Assembly: GCA_964510065.1 (NCBI GenBank)
Contig: CAZEAC010000089.1
Coordinates: 1 to 18,944, forward strand
Origin: CAZEAC01 sp964510065
Lineage (GTDB): Bacteria; Bdellovibrionota_C; UBA2361; CAIXSY01
Reading direction: 5' to 3'
DNA length: 18,944 bases
A program made the translations under genes and the position numbers. Shown here one piece after another: positions 1 to 6,725 of this stretch (its first letter is position 1; each line of letters begins with the position of its first letter). The notes under the pieces were generated by a model. The model did not search any database, was not told where the DNA came from, and was given only the letters and a program-made list of their open reading frames with translations.

Positions 1-305
<305 letters not shown>

Positions 306-330
306 AAAAATTAAATTCTGCTTCTTATAA

Positions 331-356
331 CTGCGCAGCAGCAAGCTGCTGCGCAG
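331..356 (-). repeat. Perfect hairpin just upstream of the 16S rRNA 5' end
   Basis: Two 12-nt arms (CTGCGCAGCAGC and GCTGCTGCGCAG) flank a 2-nt centre with no mismatch. The structure lies about 25 nt upstream of the mature 16S 5' end, inside the expected leader transcript. It could be a processing or antitermination structure. It is not a normal terminator, because the U-rich stretch on the minus strand starts only after a gap. Confidence 0.7.
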
Positions 357-390
357 GCCTGCAAATTTACTACACAGTAAACTTGCTATT

Positions 391-450
391 GCGATCCTCA
401 CCGTTGCGATCTTCGCCGTAGGCGAAGATGCGAAAACGGAGTGAAGATGC
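391..450. repeat. Nested bulged hairpins, family copies 1 and 2
   Basis: An inner hairpin at 406-431 (ATCTTCGCC, loop GTA, GGCGAAGAT) sits in the loop of an outer, less perfect one. The outer arms are 391-405 and 435-450. Both begin with GCGATCYTC-like sequence and end with GAAGATGC, so the left arm has one extra G that cannot pair. The same asymmetry recurs at 542 and 639, which marks this as a small repeat family rather than a chance fold. Confidence 0.6.
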
Positions 451-541
451 AAATAAAATTGTGTTACCTCGAAATTACAAGATTCTTCTTTAGCCTCGCT
501 GCGCCAGTTACTGCCGAAGCAACAACCGCCAGCTCAGCTAT

Positions 542-568
542 GCGATCTTCCGCTTACGCGGAAGATGC
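542..568. repeat. Bulged hairpin, family copy 3
   Basis: GCGATCTTCCGC, loop TTAC, then GCGGAAGATGC. The 9-bp inner stem is perfect, and the extra unpaired G near the left end matches the copies at 391-450. Confidence 0.6.
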
Positions 569-638
569 CAAAGATATTGACTAAGGATCCCTTTGATCCA
601 TGTTCTGTCAATGATTGTCGATAAGTTTCGCGCTCGAT

Positions 639-665
639 GCGATCTTCATCGCGAGATGAAAATGC
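639..665. repeat. Bulged hairpin, family copy 4 (degenerate)
   Basis: GCGATCTTCATC, loop GCGA, then GATGAAAATGC. The inner stem is kept with changed bases on both arms relative to the other copies. One mismatch is present near the end. The conserved GCGATCTTC left end supports membership in the same family. Confidence 0.5.
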
Positions 666-794
666 AAAGGAAACACGACACTCCGACATTGCTGTATTTA
701 CGATTCCTTCTTTCGAAAGAATCATTTCTAGCCTCTACCCATAACCTAATTGTTTTAATCAGTTAGTTCGCTTCCGAACCATCTGACGCCTCGT

Positions 795-822
795 ATCATA
801 GCTATCGCTCATACAAAATCAA
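795..822 (-). promoter_or_regulatory. Candidate rRNA promoter
   Basis: On the minus strand TTGATT (817-822) and TATGAT (795-800) are separated by 16 nt, a sigma-70-like arrangement firing towards 16S. The start would lie near 788, giving a leader of about 480 nt. This is a motif match only. Confidence 0.4.
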
Positions 823-952
823 GCGATCCGCCCACAAAAATTGGCCGCAAAAAACACCCAACGCAACTTCTAAAAATCCAAGCGTTTCAATGTTTTACAG
901 CCTCTTTTCGCTGATGCACGAGCATTTTTACGGCTCGCATCGAGGAGTGAGG

Positions 953-982
953 AGACTAGCAAGAGCTGGTCGCAACTGTCAA
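953..982 (-). promoter_or_regulatory. Second candidate rRNA promoter, upstream
   Basis: On the minus strand TTGACA (977-982) and TAGTCT (953-958) are 18 nt apart. The -35 is a perfect consensus and the -10 is poor. Tandem promoters are common for rRNA operons, so this could be a P1 with the site at 795-822 as P2. It lies very close to the divergent lpxB start. Confidence 0.3.
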
Positions 983-1026
983 TATGGGTATTGATAAGAA
1001 TAAGCTTTTTTCAAGATTTTTTTTCT

Positions 1027-2166
1027 ATGTCGAAGATTTTAGTTAGTGCCGGCGAGGCGTCCGGGGATGAACATGCCGCAGGGCTTCTGCTTGCGCTTAG
1101 AAAGCTCTCGCCTGAAGTGACGGTTCGAGGAATGGGCGGCGTGGAGCTCGAGAAAACTGGCGCTGAGATAATAGTGAATTCCGCAAAATCAGGCTCAGTA
1201 ATGGGTTTTGGTGCGGTCTTCGCCAAACTCCCAATTCTCATTGCCGCCCTACAACGGATGAAGCAGGAGATAGATTGTTGGAAGCCCGATCTGCTTATTC
1301 TCGTTGATTTTCCTGACTTCAATCTTCGGCTTGCTAAGTATGCGAAGAAAAAAGGGGTCAAAGTTCTCTATTTTATTCCCCCGAAACTGTGGGCGTGGCG
1401 CACCTATCGGGTTTCAGCAATTAAAAAATATGTCGACAAAGTCGCCTGCATCTTTCCGCACGAAGAAAAGTTTTATCGCGATCATGGCTACGAACATGCG
1501 CATTACGTCGGGCATCCTTTTACTTCCGACATCGCGCTAAAGCCGGCACCGGCCGTCGAGAAGCGAAGACTTCGCCAAGAATTTGGGCTGGCGATTGATG
1601 TACCAACGTTGGCGATATTTCCTGGAAGCCGAAAGTCGGAGATTGAGCGACATCTTAGTTTGGTGGTCGACACTTTTAAAAGGGTGAAGGAGAAAATTCC
1701 AAACCTCCAGGCAGTAATCCCGGTCCCCTCTTCGCTCGATACAGCTGAAATTCAGGCTCGGGTAGGAAGCGAATCTGGGATTAAGGTTGTGACTGGTGAT
1801 TCGGTTAAAGTCTTGAAGCTCGCTGATGTGGGATTACTTAAGTCTGGGACATCCAATCTTCAGGCGGCGTTTTGTGAACTTCCAATCTTGGTATTCTATG
1901 TAACTTCAGCGATAAGCGCGTTTCTTGTGCGACGATTGGTGCGGCTCAAAGAGTACTCGCCGGTAAATGTTATCAAGGTGGGCGCGGTGCCGGAGATTGT
2001 GCAGGAACTGGCAACGGCGCCGATTCTTGCGGAAACGGTGCATTCAATTTTTACGGACCAGGTCCGATACAAACAGATTCAAGAGAGCGAGCGCGCGGTT
2101 GTTGGAGCATTTGCTGCCACCAGTTTGCCATACGAAGAAGCCGCAAAACTCGCTCAAAACCCGTGA
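1027..2166 (+). CDS. lpxB: Lipid-A-disaccharide synthase LpxB
   Basis: LpxB is a GT19 glycosyltransferase that condenses UDP-2,3-diacylglucosamine with lipid X to form the disaccharide core of lipid A at the inner face of the cytoplasmic membrane. Family motifs appear in order: GEASGD at the N-terminus, GMGG, VDFPDFN, a WAW segment followed by FPHEEKFY and VGHPF, FPGSRKSEI for nucleotide-sugar binding, and KSGTSNLQAA near the C-terminus. From ATG 1027 the protein has 379 residues, close to the usual ~380. An in-frame TTG at 991 would add twelve residues, but the family normally starts directly with the [K/R]I-L-[I/V]-SAGEASGD block, so the ATG is preferred; neither start has a strong Shine-Dalgarno. 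The last ~14 nt, including the TGA, lie in the left arm of the 75-bp palindrome. The gene stands alone, away from lpxA or lpxD. Confidence 0.95.
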   Translation: MSKILVSAGEASGDEHAAGLLLALRKLSPEVTVRGMGGVELEKTGAEIIVNSAKSGSVMGFGAVFAKLPILIAALQRMKQEIDCWKPDLLILVDFPDFNLRLAKYAKKKGVKVLYFIPPKLWAWRTYRVSAIKKYVDKVACIFPHEEKFYRDHGYEHAHYVGHPFTSDIALKPAPAVEKRRLRQEFGLAIDVPTLAIFPGSRKSEIERHLSLVVDTFKRVKEKIPNLQAVIPVPSSLDTAEIQARVGSESGIKVVTGDSVKVLKLADVGLLKSGTSNLQAAFCELPILVFYVTSAISAFLVRRLVRLKEYSPVNVIKVGAVPEIVQELATAPILAETVHSIFTDQVRYKQIQESERAVVGAFAATSLPYEEAAKLAQNP

Positions 2167-2227
2167 CGGTCCCACATGTCCCTACTTTCGGAAAGTAGGG
2201 ACATGTGGGACCGTCACGGGTTTTGAG
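2153..2227. repeat. Perfect 75-bp palindrome, REP-like, probable bidirectional terminator
   Basis: Two 37-nt arms (2153-2189 and 2191-2227) are exact reverse complements around a single central G at 2190. The outer part reads CTCAAAACCCGTGACGG and the inner part contains CCCACATGTCCC. The left arm overlaps the lpxB stop codon. The right arm ends 2 nt before the stop of the convergent gene at 2230, so transcripts from both sides would read into it. Perfect identity over 37 nt suggests a recent or actively maintained element. Repeated extragenic palindromes with GGGACAxGTxGGGAC-like cores are, from memory, common in some environmental genomes and can be mobilised by RAYT transposases. None is in this window. 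Confidence 0.9.
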
Positions 2228-2229
2228 AA

Positions 2230-2511
2230 TTACTGTTCTCTGTGCCTCGTTCGATCTCCCCAAATCCCTTTATCGCCCACCTCTTTCGCCGCTTTGACTT
2301 TTGAGAACGTTTGCCCATCGACAACTATTGCAAACGGCTCGCCGGATGGACGTGAGTATTCATCCGGGACCTCTGGCAGCGCGCCAAGCTTACAGTACTC
2401 ATCGGCGAACTTCCGCGCGTCTTCAAATGAAAGGTGCAGCGAATGGCCGTCAGGCCTCACTCCCCAACCACGTTCGCTTTCCATATAGTTTTGACAAATT
2501 ACATTGTGCAT
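2230..2511 (-). CDS. Small conserved hypothetical protein
   Basis: This is a 93-residue soluble protein. Its central part, with GWGVRPDGHSLHLS, DARKFADEY and VPDEYSRPSGEPF, looks like a small protein family I remember from bacteria and phages, annotated only as hypothetical; I cannot name a Pfam entry. The start ATG is preceded on the minus strand by AAGGGG at 5-nt spacing, a fair ribosome binding site. The stop is 2 nt from the 75-bp palindrome, so it is convergent with lpxB and probably shares that terminator. There is no signal peptide or membrane segment. The last ~15 residues look less conserved. It is an independent gene with no evident functional link to lipid A. Confidence 0.7.
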   Translation of the reverse strand: MHNVICQNYMESERGWGVRPDGHSLHLSFEDARKFADEYCKLGALPEVPDEYSRPSGEPFAIVVDGQTFSKVKAAKEVGDKGIWGDRTRHREQ

Positions 2512-2739
2512 AGATTCCCCTTCACACTAATCGCAATAAAGCCACGCTACGCCCCTGGCCCGAGAATCTGAAATAGCTGCAAAGTTGGTTGAGTTCTTCG
2601 CCTAAAGCCAGCCAATCTTGTAAAATTGCTGTCAGTAAAGGAGCTTCCGGGAACTCCGATTGGTCATTTTTAGCGGGTATCTTAGCTCTCATTTTGCGGC
2701 TATATTTGCGCTGTTGTGCTTTGTTGGCCGACGCCGTGA

Positions 2740-4566
2740 GTGCAAAGAACCTCCGGACGCACTGGCCTGAACAAAGCGCTACTCGTTGTAAGTTTAGGGG
2801 TTGGTGCTTTGCTAAGTACTGAAAGTAGTTCGCTCCTTAATCCTTGTGCGAAGCTCACTGCCACCGAACGTGTTGCCACGATAGCCAGGCAGCTGCGCGA
2901 AGCAAAAGCGCCATTTATTGATCCGATCGGGATTCTCAGTGACCAAGATCGTGGATTTCCTGCCCTTTCGAAACTCAAAGTTCATCAAAGTATCGCTCGC
3001 GATCACCCGCTCGCTGAGTTTTTCATGAAATCAACGCCTCTCACGCTGCTCGACTTGCATAATATTTTCCACTCCAAGCACGTAAACGCCGGGATTACTA
3101 AATACCATCGCGATGGTCGCGTTCCCGCGGCGTACTACGAGCCGCAGGAGTCGACCCACAGCGGCGATGAAACCCGCTACGACGCGAGTATGTGGAATCG
3201 TGACGCTATGGTCATTGAAGCGGCGAACCGACGCGCCGGCAACTGGAGCGATGCGCACGCTACCAATACATTACTTTGGCACACTATTGGTAACGACGAA
3301 GGGCTTCGCGGCAATGTGATTGAATTTCGAAATTGCGGAGATACTCTTGCTCGGCTACGAAATGGCCAACGAATTATTCCGATAAAATGGAGCCTCGGAG
3401 ATAGCAACAAGATTCACGTTTTCGAAAACTGGAATCACATACAGCTGGATGCTTACTGGGAAACCTTGCGTGGTCCATTCCGTTTTACGAATGAATTAAG
3501 CCACGGAAAAGCATCGAGGACGCTACCATGCGACCTCAACACCGACGACTTGGATATCCGCAGCATCGATCCTCACCACGGTAAGTTCGACGAGCACCTT
3601 TTGGTCAGTGCGGCCTATGCATTTTTTGGAACTCTTCGAGCACCACATGAGGGCATTTGGGAATCACACCGCGCGCCGGGCGGAACGCACGCGCTTCTTG
3701 CCGGACTCTCTTGCATGGATGAGATGGTCGATTTTTTTGCCCGCGAGGGATGGAATGCGCTGCCCAATCAGCCCCGTGATGGATTTAGCTTTCAAGAGGA
3801 GCTTCTTGGTCAACGTGATTTCACGCGCGGAGTATTGCGCCAAAGAATCCCCGAACGCGGCTACGCCGTAGAGCGGCCGGGGCGCCCTTACGACATGGCG
3901 ATGCATTTTGCAGTCTATCCTTTTATTCCGCATCGCGAGAGCCTCAATGCCGCGCAGGTCGACACGCTTCTGCGCACGGGATACGACCACTGCATGCGGC
4001 CACACGGCTGGATCCGCTGGGCTTTCGATAAGGAATTTGGGCCCGACACGTATGTCGGCGACAACTACATGAACGACCCTGCGCCTCATGGACGGGGCGA
4101 ATTTGCCAAGTGCCCAGTCGATTGGTACGAACAACGAGACGGAGACGAGCTTATTCCGAATAAAAGATTTCACCCAGCACGGTGGACACTGTACGATGCA
4201 ATTTATGCCGCACGCCTTTACATGCGCTATATCGAGTCCGGCGGCGCGCATATCGAAGCTTTCGAGCGAGCGGATATGCATCTCAAGCGTGCACTCTCGC
4301 AACTTACTCGGTGCGCCTACCAAATCGTGCTTGCAGGAAAACCTGGGCAGGTCTTTAAGACTCCAAAGGGAGTTCTGCCCGAAGCCTGGACCTTCGATCG
4401 AAACAGGCGAGAACTCGTGCCTTGCCATAATGGTGCACTACTGATGTCGCACGGTCTGCTTGCACTTGCACTAGAAAAAGCAGTTGAGGCAGCCGCGCTC
4501 TTCGAATCAGAGCGCGGACAGATGATGCTCACTCTGCATAAACTTCGACGACAGTGCGCAGAATGA
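2740..4566 (+). CDS. Exported GH15 / phosphorylase-kinase-alpha-like protein
   Basis: The 608-residue protein resembles the (alpha/alpha)6-barrel superfamily containing GH15 glucoamylases and the phosphorylase kinase alpha subunit. Supporting segments are MWNRDAMV near residue 152, QLDAYWETL near 235, APHEGIWES near 301 (GIWE holds the usual catalytic acid Glu, here about E308) and GVLPEAW near 544 (candidate base about E548), followed by a helix-rich HNGALLMSHGLLALAL. Residues 11-27 form a hydrophobic stretch after positive residues, suggesting a signal peptide or anchor. The start is a GTG; an in-frame TGA immediately upstream limits extension, and no strong Shine-Dalgarno is visible. It lies 32 nt upstream of the Smr gene and may be cotranscribed. 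Family membership is inferred from motifs; substrate and activity are unknown. Confidence 0.6.
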   Translation: MQRTSGRTGLNKALLVVSLGVGALLSTESSSLLNPCAKLTATERVATIARQLREAKAPFIDPIGILSDQDRGFPALSKLKVHQSIARDHPLAEFFMKSTPLTLLDLHNIFHSKHVNAGITKYHRDGRVPAAYYEPQESTHSGDETRYDASMWNRDAMVIEAANRRAGNWSDAHATNTLLWHTIGNDEGLRGNVIEFRNCGDTLARLRNGQRIIPIKWSLGDSNKIHVFENWNHIQLDAYWETLRGPFRFTNELSHGKASRTLPCDLNTDDLDIRSIDPHHGKFDEHLLVSAAYAFFGTLRAPHEGIWESHRAPGGTHALLAGLSCMDEMVDFFAREGWNALPNQPRDGFSFQEELLGQRDFTRGVLRQRIPERGYAVERPGRPYDMAMHFAVYPFIPHRESLNAAQVDTLLRTGYDHCMRPHGWIRWAFDKEFGPDTYVGDNYMNDPAPHGRGEFAKCPVDWYEQRDGDELIPNKRFHPARWTLYDAIYAARLYMRYIESGGAHIEAFERADMHLKRALSQLTRCAYQIVLAGKPGQVFKTPKGVLPEAWTFDRNRRELVPCHNGALLMSHGLLALALEKAVEAAALFESERGQMMLTLHKLRRQCAE

Positions 4567-4598
4567 AACTCCGACCTCTTCCCTATCAAAATTAGTGT

Positions 4599-5057
4599 AT
4601 GTTCGAAGATCCCAAACTAGGTGATACCGTCTGGATCAGTAAGCTGCAGCAGAATGGTAAGATTGTCGCGAAACAGGGATTAGACAGATACACCGTACAG
4701 GTCGGTAGCAACAAATTTCAACTGCGCCGTTCCGATCTCGAGGAACAACAGCCAGGTAAGGCTCAACGTTCTCAGCCAAGCCGCCCCGCCGATCCACTCA
4801 GCGAAGTCCGTCTTCACCGCGCCCCTTCAAAAATAGATCTTCACGGATTGAACGCGGAGGATGCGCGCGAACGCGTCGAGACCGCAATAGATCAAGCAAT
4901 TCGTGCAAGTCTCGATCGCCTTGAAATTGTTCACGGCAAAGGTTCAGGAGTGTTACGCGAGGTAACACACTCAGTTATTAAAGATATTCCGACAATTACC
5001 AGATTCGTATGCGATCCATTGAACCCAGGTGTTACCATTGCCTACTTTCGACGCTGA
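4599..5057 (+). CDS. Stand-alone KOW + Smr domain protein (MutS2 C-terminus-like)
   Basis: The 152-residue protein has two parts. Residues 6-48 (LGDTVWI to LRRSDLEE) resemble the KOW/SH3-like segment preceding the Smr domain in MutS2. Residues 77-150 form an Smr domain with the DLHGL motif (80-84), IVHGKGSG (110-117) and the closing GVTIAYF. Smr domains are endonucleases or nucleic-acid binders acting on branched DNA or, in MutS2, on stalled ribosomes and mRNA. The MutS-type ATPase region is absent and no coding sequence for it lies upstream. This is therefore a detached MutS2 tail, an independent small Smr protein, or a relic after loss of mutS2. No clear Shine-Dalgarno precedes the ATG. Confidence 0.85.
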   Translation: MFEDPKLGDTVWISKLQQNGKIVAKQGLDRYTVQVGSNKFQLRRSDLEEQQPGKAQRSQPSRPADPLSEVRLHRAPSKIDLHGLNAEDARERVETAIDQAIRASLDRLEIVHGKGSGVLREVTHSVIKDIPTITRFVCDPLNPGVTIAYFRR

Positions 5058-5101
5058 AAAGCGCACAGGTTCGTTACCGAATCAAATCATTCTTGAACTT
5101 C

Positions 5102-5581
5102 GTGGTAAGGCATAGTAGCACTATTCGCAGGAAATACATTTTATATTTTCTCTGTCTTGGAGCACTGACTTTTAGCTCCCATCAATTAGTTCATGCCGAA
5201 TCGAACGGAAGTTGGTCGTGCAAACTTGGCGATTCAGATTGGAAAAATGCAAAGGGCGGCGCAAGCATCAACGCTGGACAGCTAACCATCTACTCCGGCG
5301 ACGATCGAATCGATGGTATTTATATAATGATGAGCAAACCCGCGGCGGTGGGAAGCTACTCTTTAAATGAAGCCGCTTAGGCGTCGTTCTCCGACACTAC
5401 CGGCGCAAATCATCGATCGGAGACCGGCAACGGAACCCTGGTGATTTCGAAGTATGTTGCGCCGGCCGGCGAGACCCTTGGCAGAGTCGAAGGAACTTTT
5501 TCAAGTTCATTCGAGTCCGATGCTTCAAAGGCACTGGCTCTCAAGGATTGCGTTTTCAACCTGCCGGTTAAGAATCTGTAA
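5102..5581 (+). pseudogene. Secreted DUF6252-like protein interrupted by in-frame TAG
   Basis: A signal peptide (RRKYILYFLCLGALTF, likely cut after LVHA) leads into a small beta-rich protein: SWSCKLGDSDW, GQLTIYSGDD, then TAG at 5378-5380. The same frame continues for 66 sense codons (ASFSDTTGANHRSE, NGTLVISKYV, GRVEGTFSSSF, KDCVFNLPV) to TAA at 5579. The GTLVISKY and GxVEGTFS pattern on the far side matches the C-terminal half of small lipoprotein/DUF6252-type proteins, so both halves belong to one protein. A single CAG-to-TAG change would explain the stop. Start is uncertain: GTG 5102 or TTG 5093 fit the signal peptide, while the ATG at 5009 overlaps the Smr gene. A sequencing error, readthrough or a recent nonsense mutation are all possible. 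Confidence 0.65.
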
Positions 5582-5654
5582 CAGCGGCTTCCGATTATTA
5601 GTTTGATTTGAATCGACCAATTGCATTAAAATCACGCCTGAAGAGGCTCAAGAG

Positions 5655-6095
5655 ATGCATTGCTCACTTGGTAATCAGGCAAAAAAAATCCGCGAGACTG
5701 GCGGCGTTGTAGCACTTTCCGTGAGTCGGCGCGACGAATTTGGCGGAATCACGTTGCCCTCGCTTCGCACAATTAGTCGCTCCATTGGTGCAGACGGGCC
5801 AGCATTGGATATTTCACAGCGCGCACGCTGTGAAGATAAGATTACTTTTTGGGGATTTGTTGCGCTTCAACGATTCGCAAATGCCCTGACCGCGGGAACT
5901 GCTGGCGCTACGGTAGCAACTCTTTTGATTTCCGGAGTTCTTAGCTATGAGGGCAAGCATGCGCACGCGCAAGTCGCCTTAGGCATTACCGCGATATATG
6001 TAGTGGCTGGCGCGACCTCAATTCTCGCCGCGCGACTCTCCCGGCGCTATCAAGATCGTTTGATACGACGCGCAGGTTCCGAAACGACACGCTGA
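5655..6095 (+). CDS. Hypothetical two-helix membrane protein
   Basis: The 146-residue protein is not recognised. Residues 1-65 are polar, and two hydrophobic helices follow at about 68-93 (ALTAGTAGATVATLLISGVL) and 104-125 (VALGITAIYVVAGATSILA), joined by a short His-rich turn. The C-terminus is Arg-rich (ARLSRRYQDRLIRR), suggesting a cytoplasmic tail. AAGAGG lies about 9 nt upstream of the ATG and serves as a plausible ribosome binding site. The gap of 73 nt from the previous gene and 119 nt to the next suggests a single-gene unit. Base composition matches its neighbours. Confidence 0.6.
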   Translation: MHCSLGNQAKKIRETGGVVALSVSRRDEFGGITLPSLRTISRSIGADGPALDISQRARCEDKITFWGFVALQRFANALTAGTAGATVATLLISGVLSYEGKHAHAQVALGITAIYVVAGATSILAARLSRRYQDRLIRRAGSETTR

Positions 6096-6214
6096 ACCGT
6101 GGCGATACCGGCACAATCAAGGCAGCTCTCTAACTTTCTGTTGGCCAAATAGTTACGCAACTTTCACTAAGTTCTCACGAATATACCTCAGCCAATTATG
6201 CAACGGAGGTATTT

Positions 6215-6409
6215 ATGAACAGTAAGCGTACGCGAGTATATTTAGAGGTTCCCTATTCTGAAAAGGACCAGGCCAAGGAGCTTGGGGCATGGTGGGATCC
6301 CGATCTTCGCAAATGGTTCGTTCCAAGCGGCATAGAAAGCGCTCCCTTTGAACGTTGGTTTCCGAAGGAAAAGGAAACGCAGATGAATGGCGCGGCAAAT
6401 GAGAGCTAA
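6215..6409 (+). CDS. DUF5710 domain mini-protein
   Basis: The 64-residue protein is almost entirely a DUF5710 domain: YLEVPYSEKDQAKELGAWWD followed by KWFVPSGIES and FERWFP. In larger proteins (plasmid primases, topoisomerase-associated or TraC-like proteins) this domain is a short accessory module, and it also occurs alone. Its exact function is not known. The start is well supported by GGAGG 6 nt before the ATG, the best ribosome binding site in the window. The reading frame ends with a short polar tail. It is convergent with the tRNA-Arg gene. Confidence 0.85.
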   Translation: MNSKRTRVYLEVPYSEKDQAKELGAWWDPDLRKWFVPSGIESAPFERWFPKEKETQMNGAANES

Positions 6410-6462
6410 AAGCCAGCCAGGAAAAATGACTTTGACGCATTGGATTCGCGATTTAGCGGAAT

Positions 6463-6514
6463 TCGCAGGTTCGCCCCCTGTCGGGCTAATTTTCGGCAGC
6501 TAAATTCGTAACTA

Positions 6515-6541
<27 letters not shown>
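6463..6541. repeat. Inverted repeat made from the tRNA-Arg 3' end
   Basis: Plus-strand 6463-6486 (TCGCAGGTTCG then CCCCCTGTCGGGC) is the reverse complement of 6518-6541 at 23 of 24 positions. The right arm is the T-arm plus 3' acceptor strand of tRNA-Arg. The spacer is 31 nt. A transcript from either strand could fold into a 24-bp stem, so it may terminate both the tRNA and the DUF5710 gene. No T-tract follows either arm closely. Confidence 0.8.
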
Positions 6542-6590
<49 letters not shown>

Positions 6591-6605
6591 AAAAGAGACG
6601 ATGCG

Positions 6606-6634
6606 ATACTACTACTGACGGCTTAGGAACTCAA
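6606..6634 (-). promoter_or_regulatory. Promoter of tRNA-Arg
   Basis: On the minus strand TTGAGT (6629-6634) and TAGTAT (6606-6611) are exactly 17 nt apart. The predicted start is about 10 nt before the tRNA 5' end at 6588, as expected for a single tRNA gene. Confidence 0.55.
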
Positions 6635-6725
6635 TTGCCATAGATATTTGGTGCGCCCATAGCGTATGCCCATCACCGCGATAGCAAAGCGCACCGCTTT
6701 AGGGGCGAGCAGCTATCAATTATCT

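Larger units (their letters stand above)
306..990 (-). other. rRNA leader and promoter region, no protein gene
   Basis: This roughly 700-nt stretch between the 16S 5' end and lpxB holds no credible coding region. It contains a perfect GC-rich hairpin close to the 16S end (331-356), a group of related hairpins (391-450, 542-568, 639-665) and two candidate minus-strand promoters (795-822 and 953-982). I saw no convincing boxA antitermination site on a quick read. The short open frame at 534-725 has no family resemblance and contains the hairpins, so it is not called. Confidence 0.7.

Noticed and set aside
534..725. 63-residue minus-strand open frame in the rRNA leader region
   Set aside because: It spans two of the hairpin repeats, has no recognisable family and lies where a leader RNA is expected.
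991..1026. Upstream TTG start for lpxB
   Set aside because: It would add twelve residues ahead of the conserved N-terminal SAGEASGD block, which family members normally start directly before.
3664..4428. 254-residue minus-strand open frame
   Set aside because: It lies wholly opposite the GH15-like gene, whose own frame shows family motifs; the antisense frame shows none and has no ribosome binding site.
6686..6700. Hairpin AAAGCG-CAC-CGCTTT downstream of the SLC13 permease as terminator
   Set aside because: The stem is only 6 bp and no T-tract follows on the minus strand; too weak to call.
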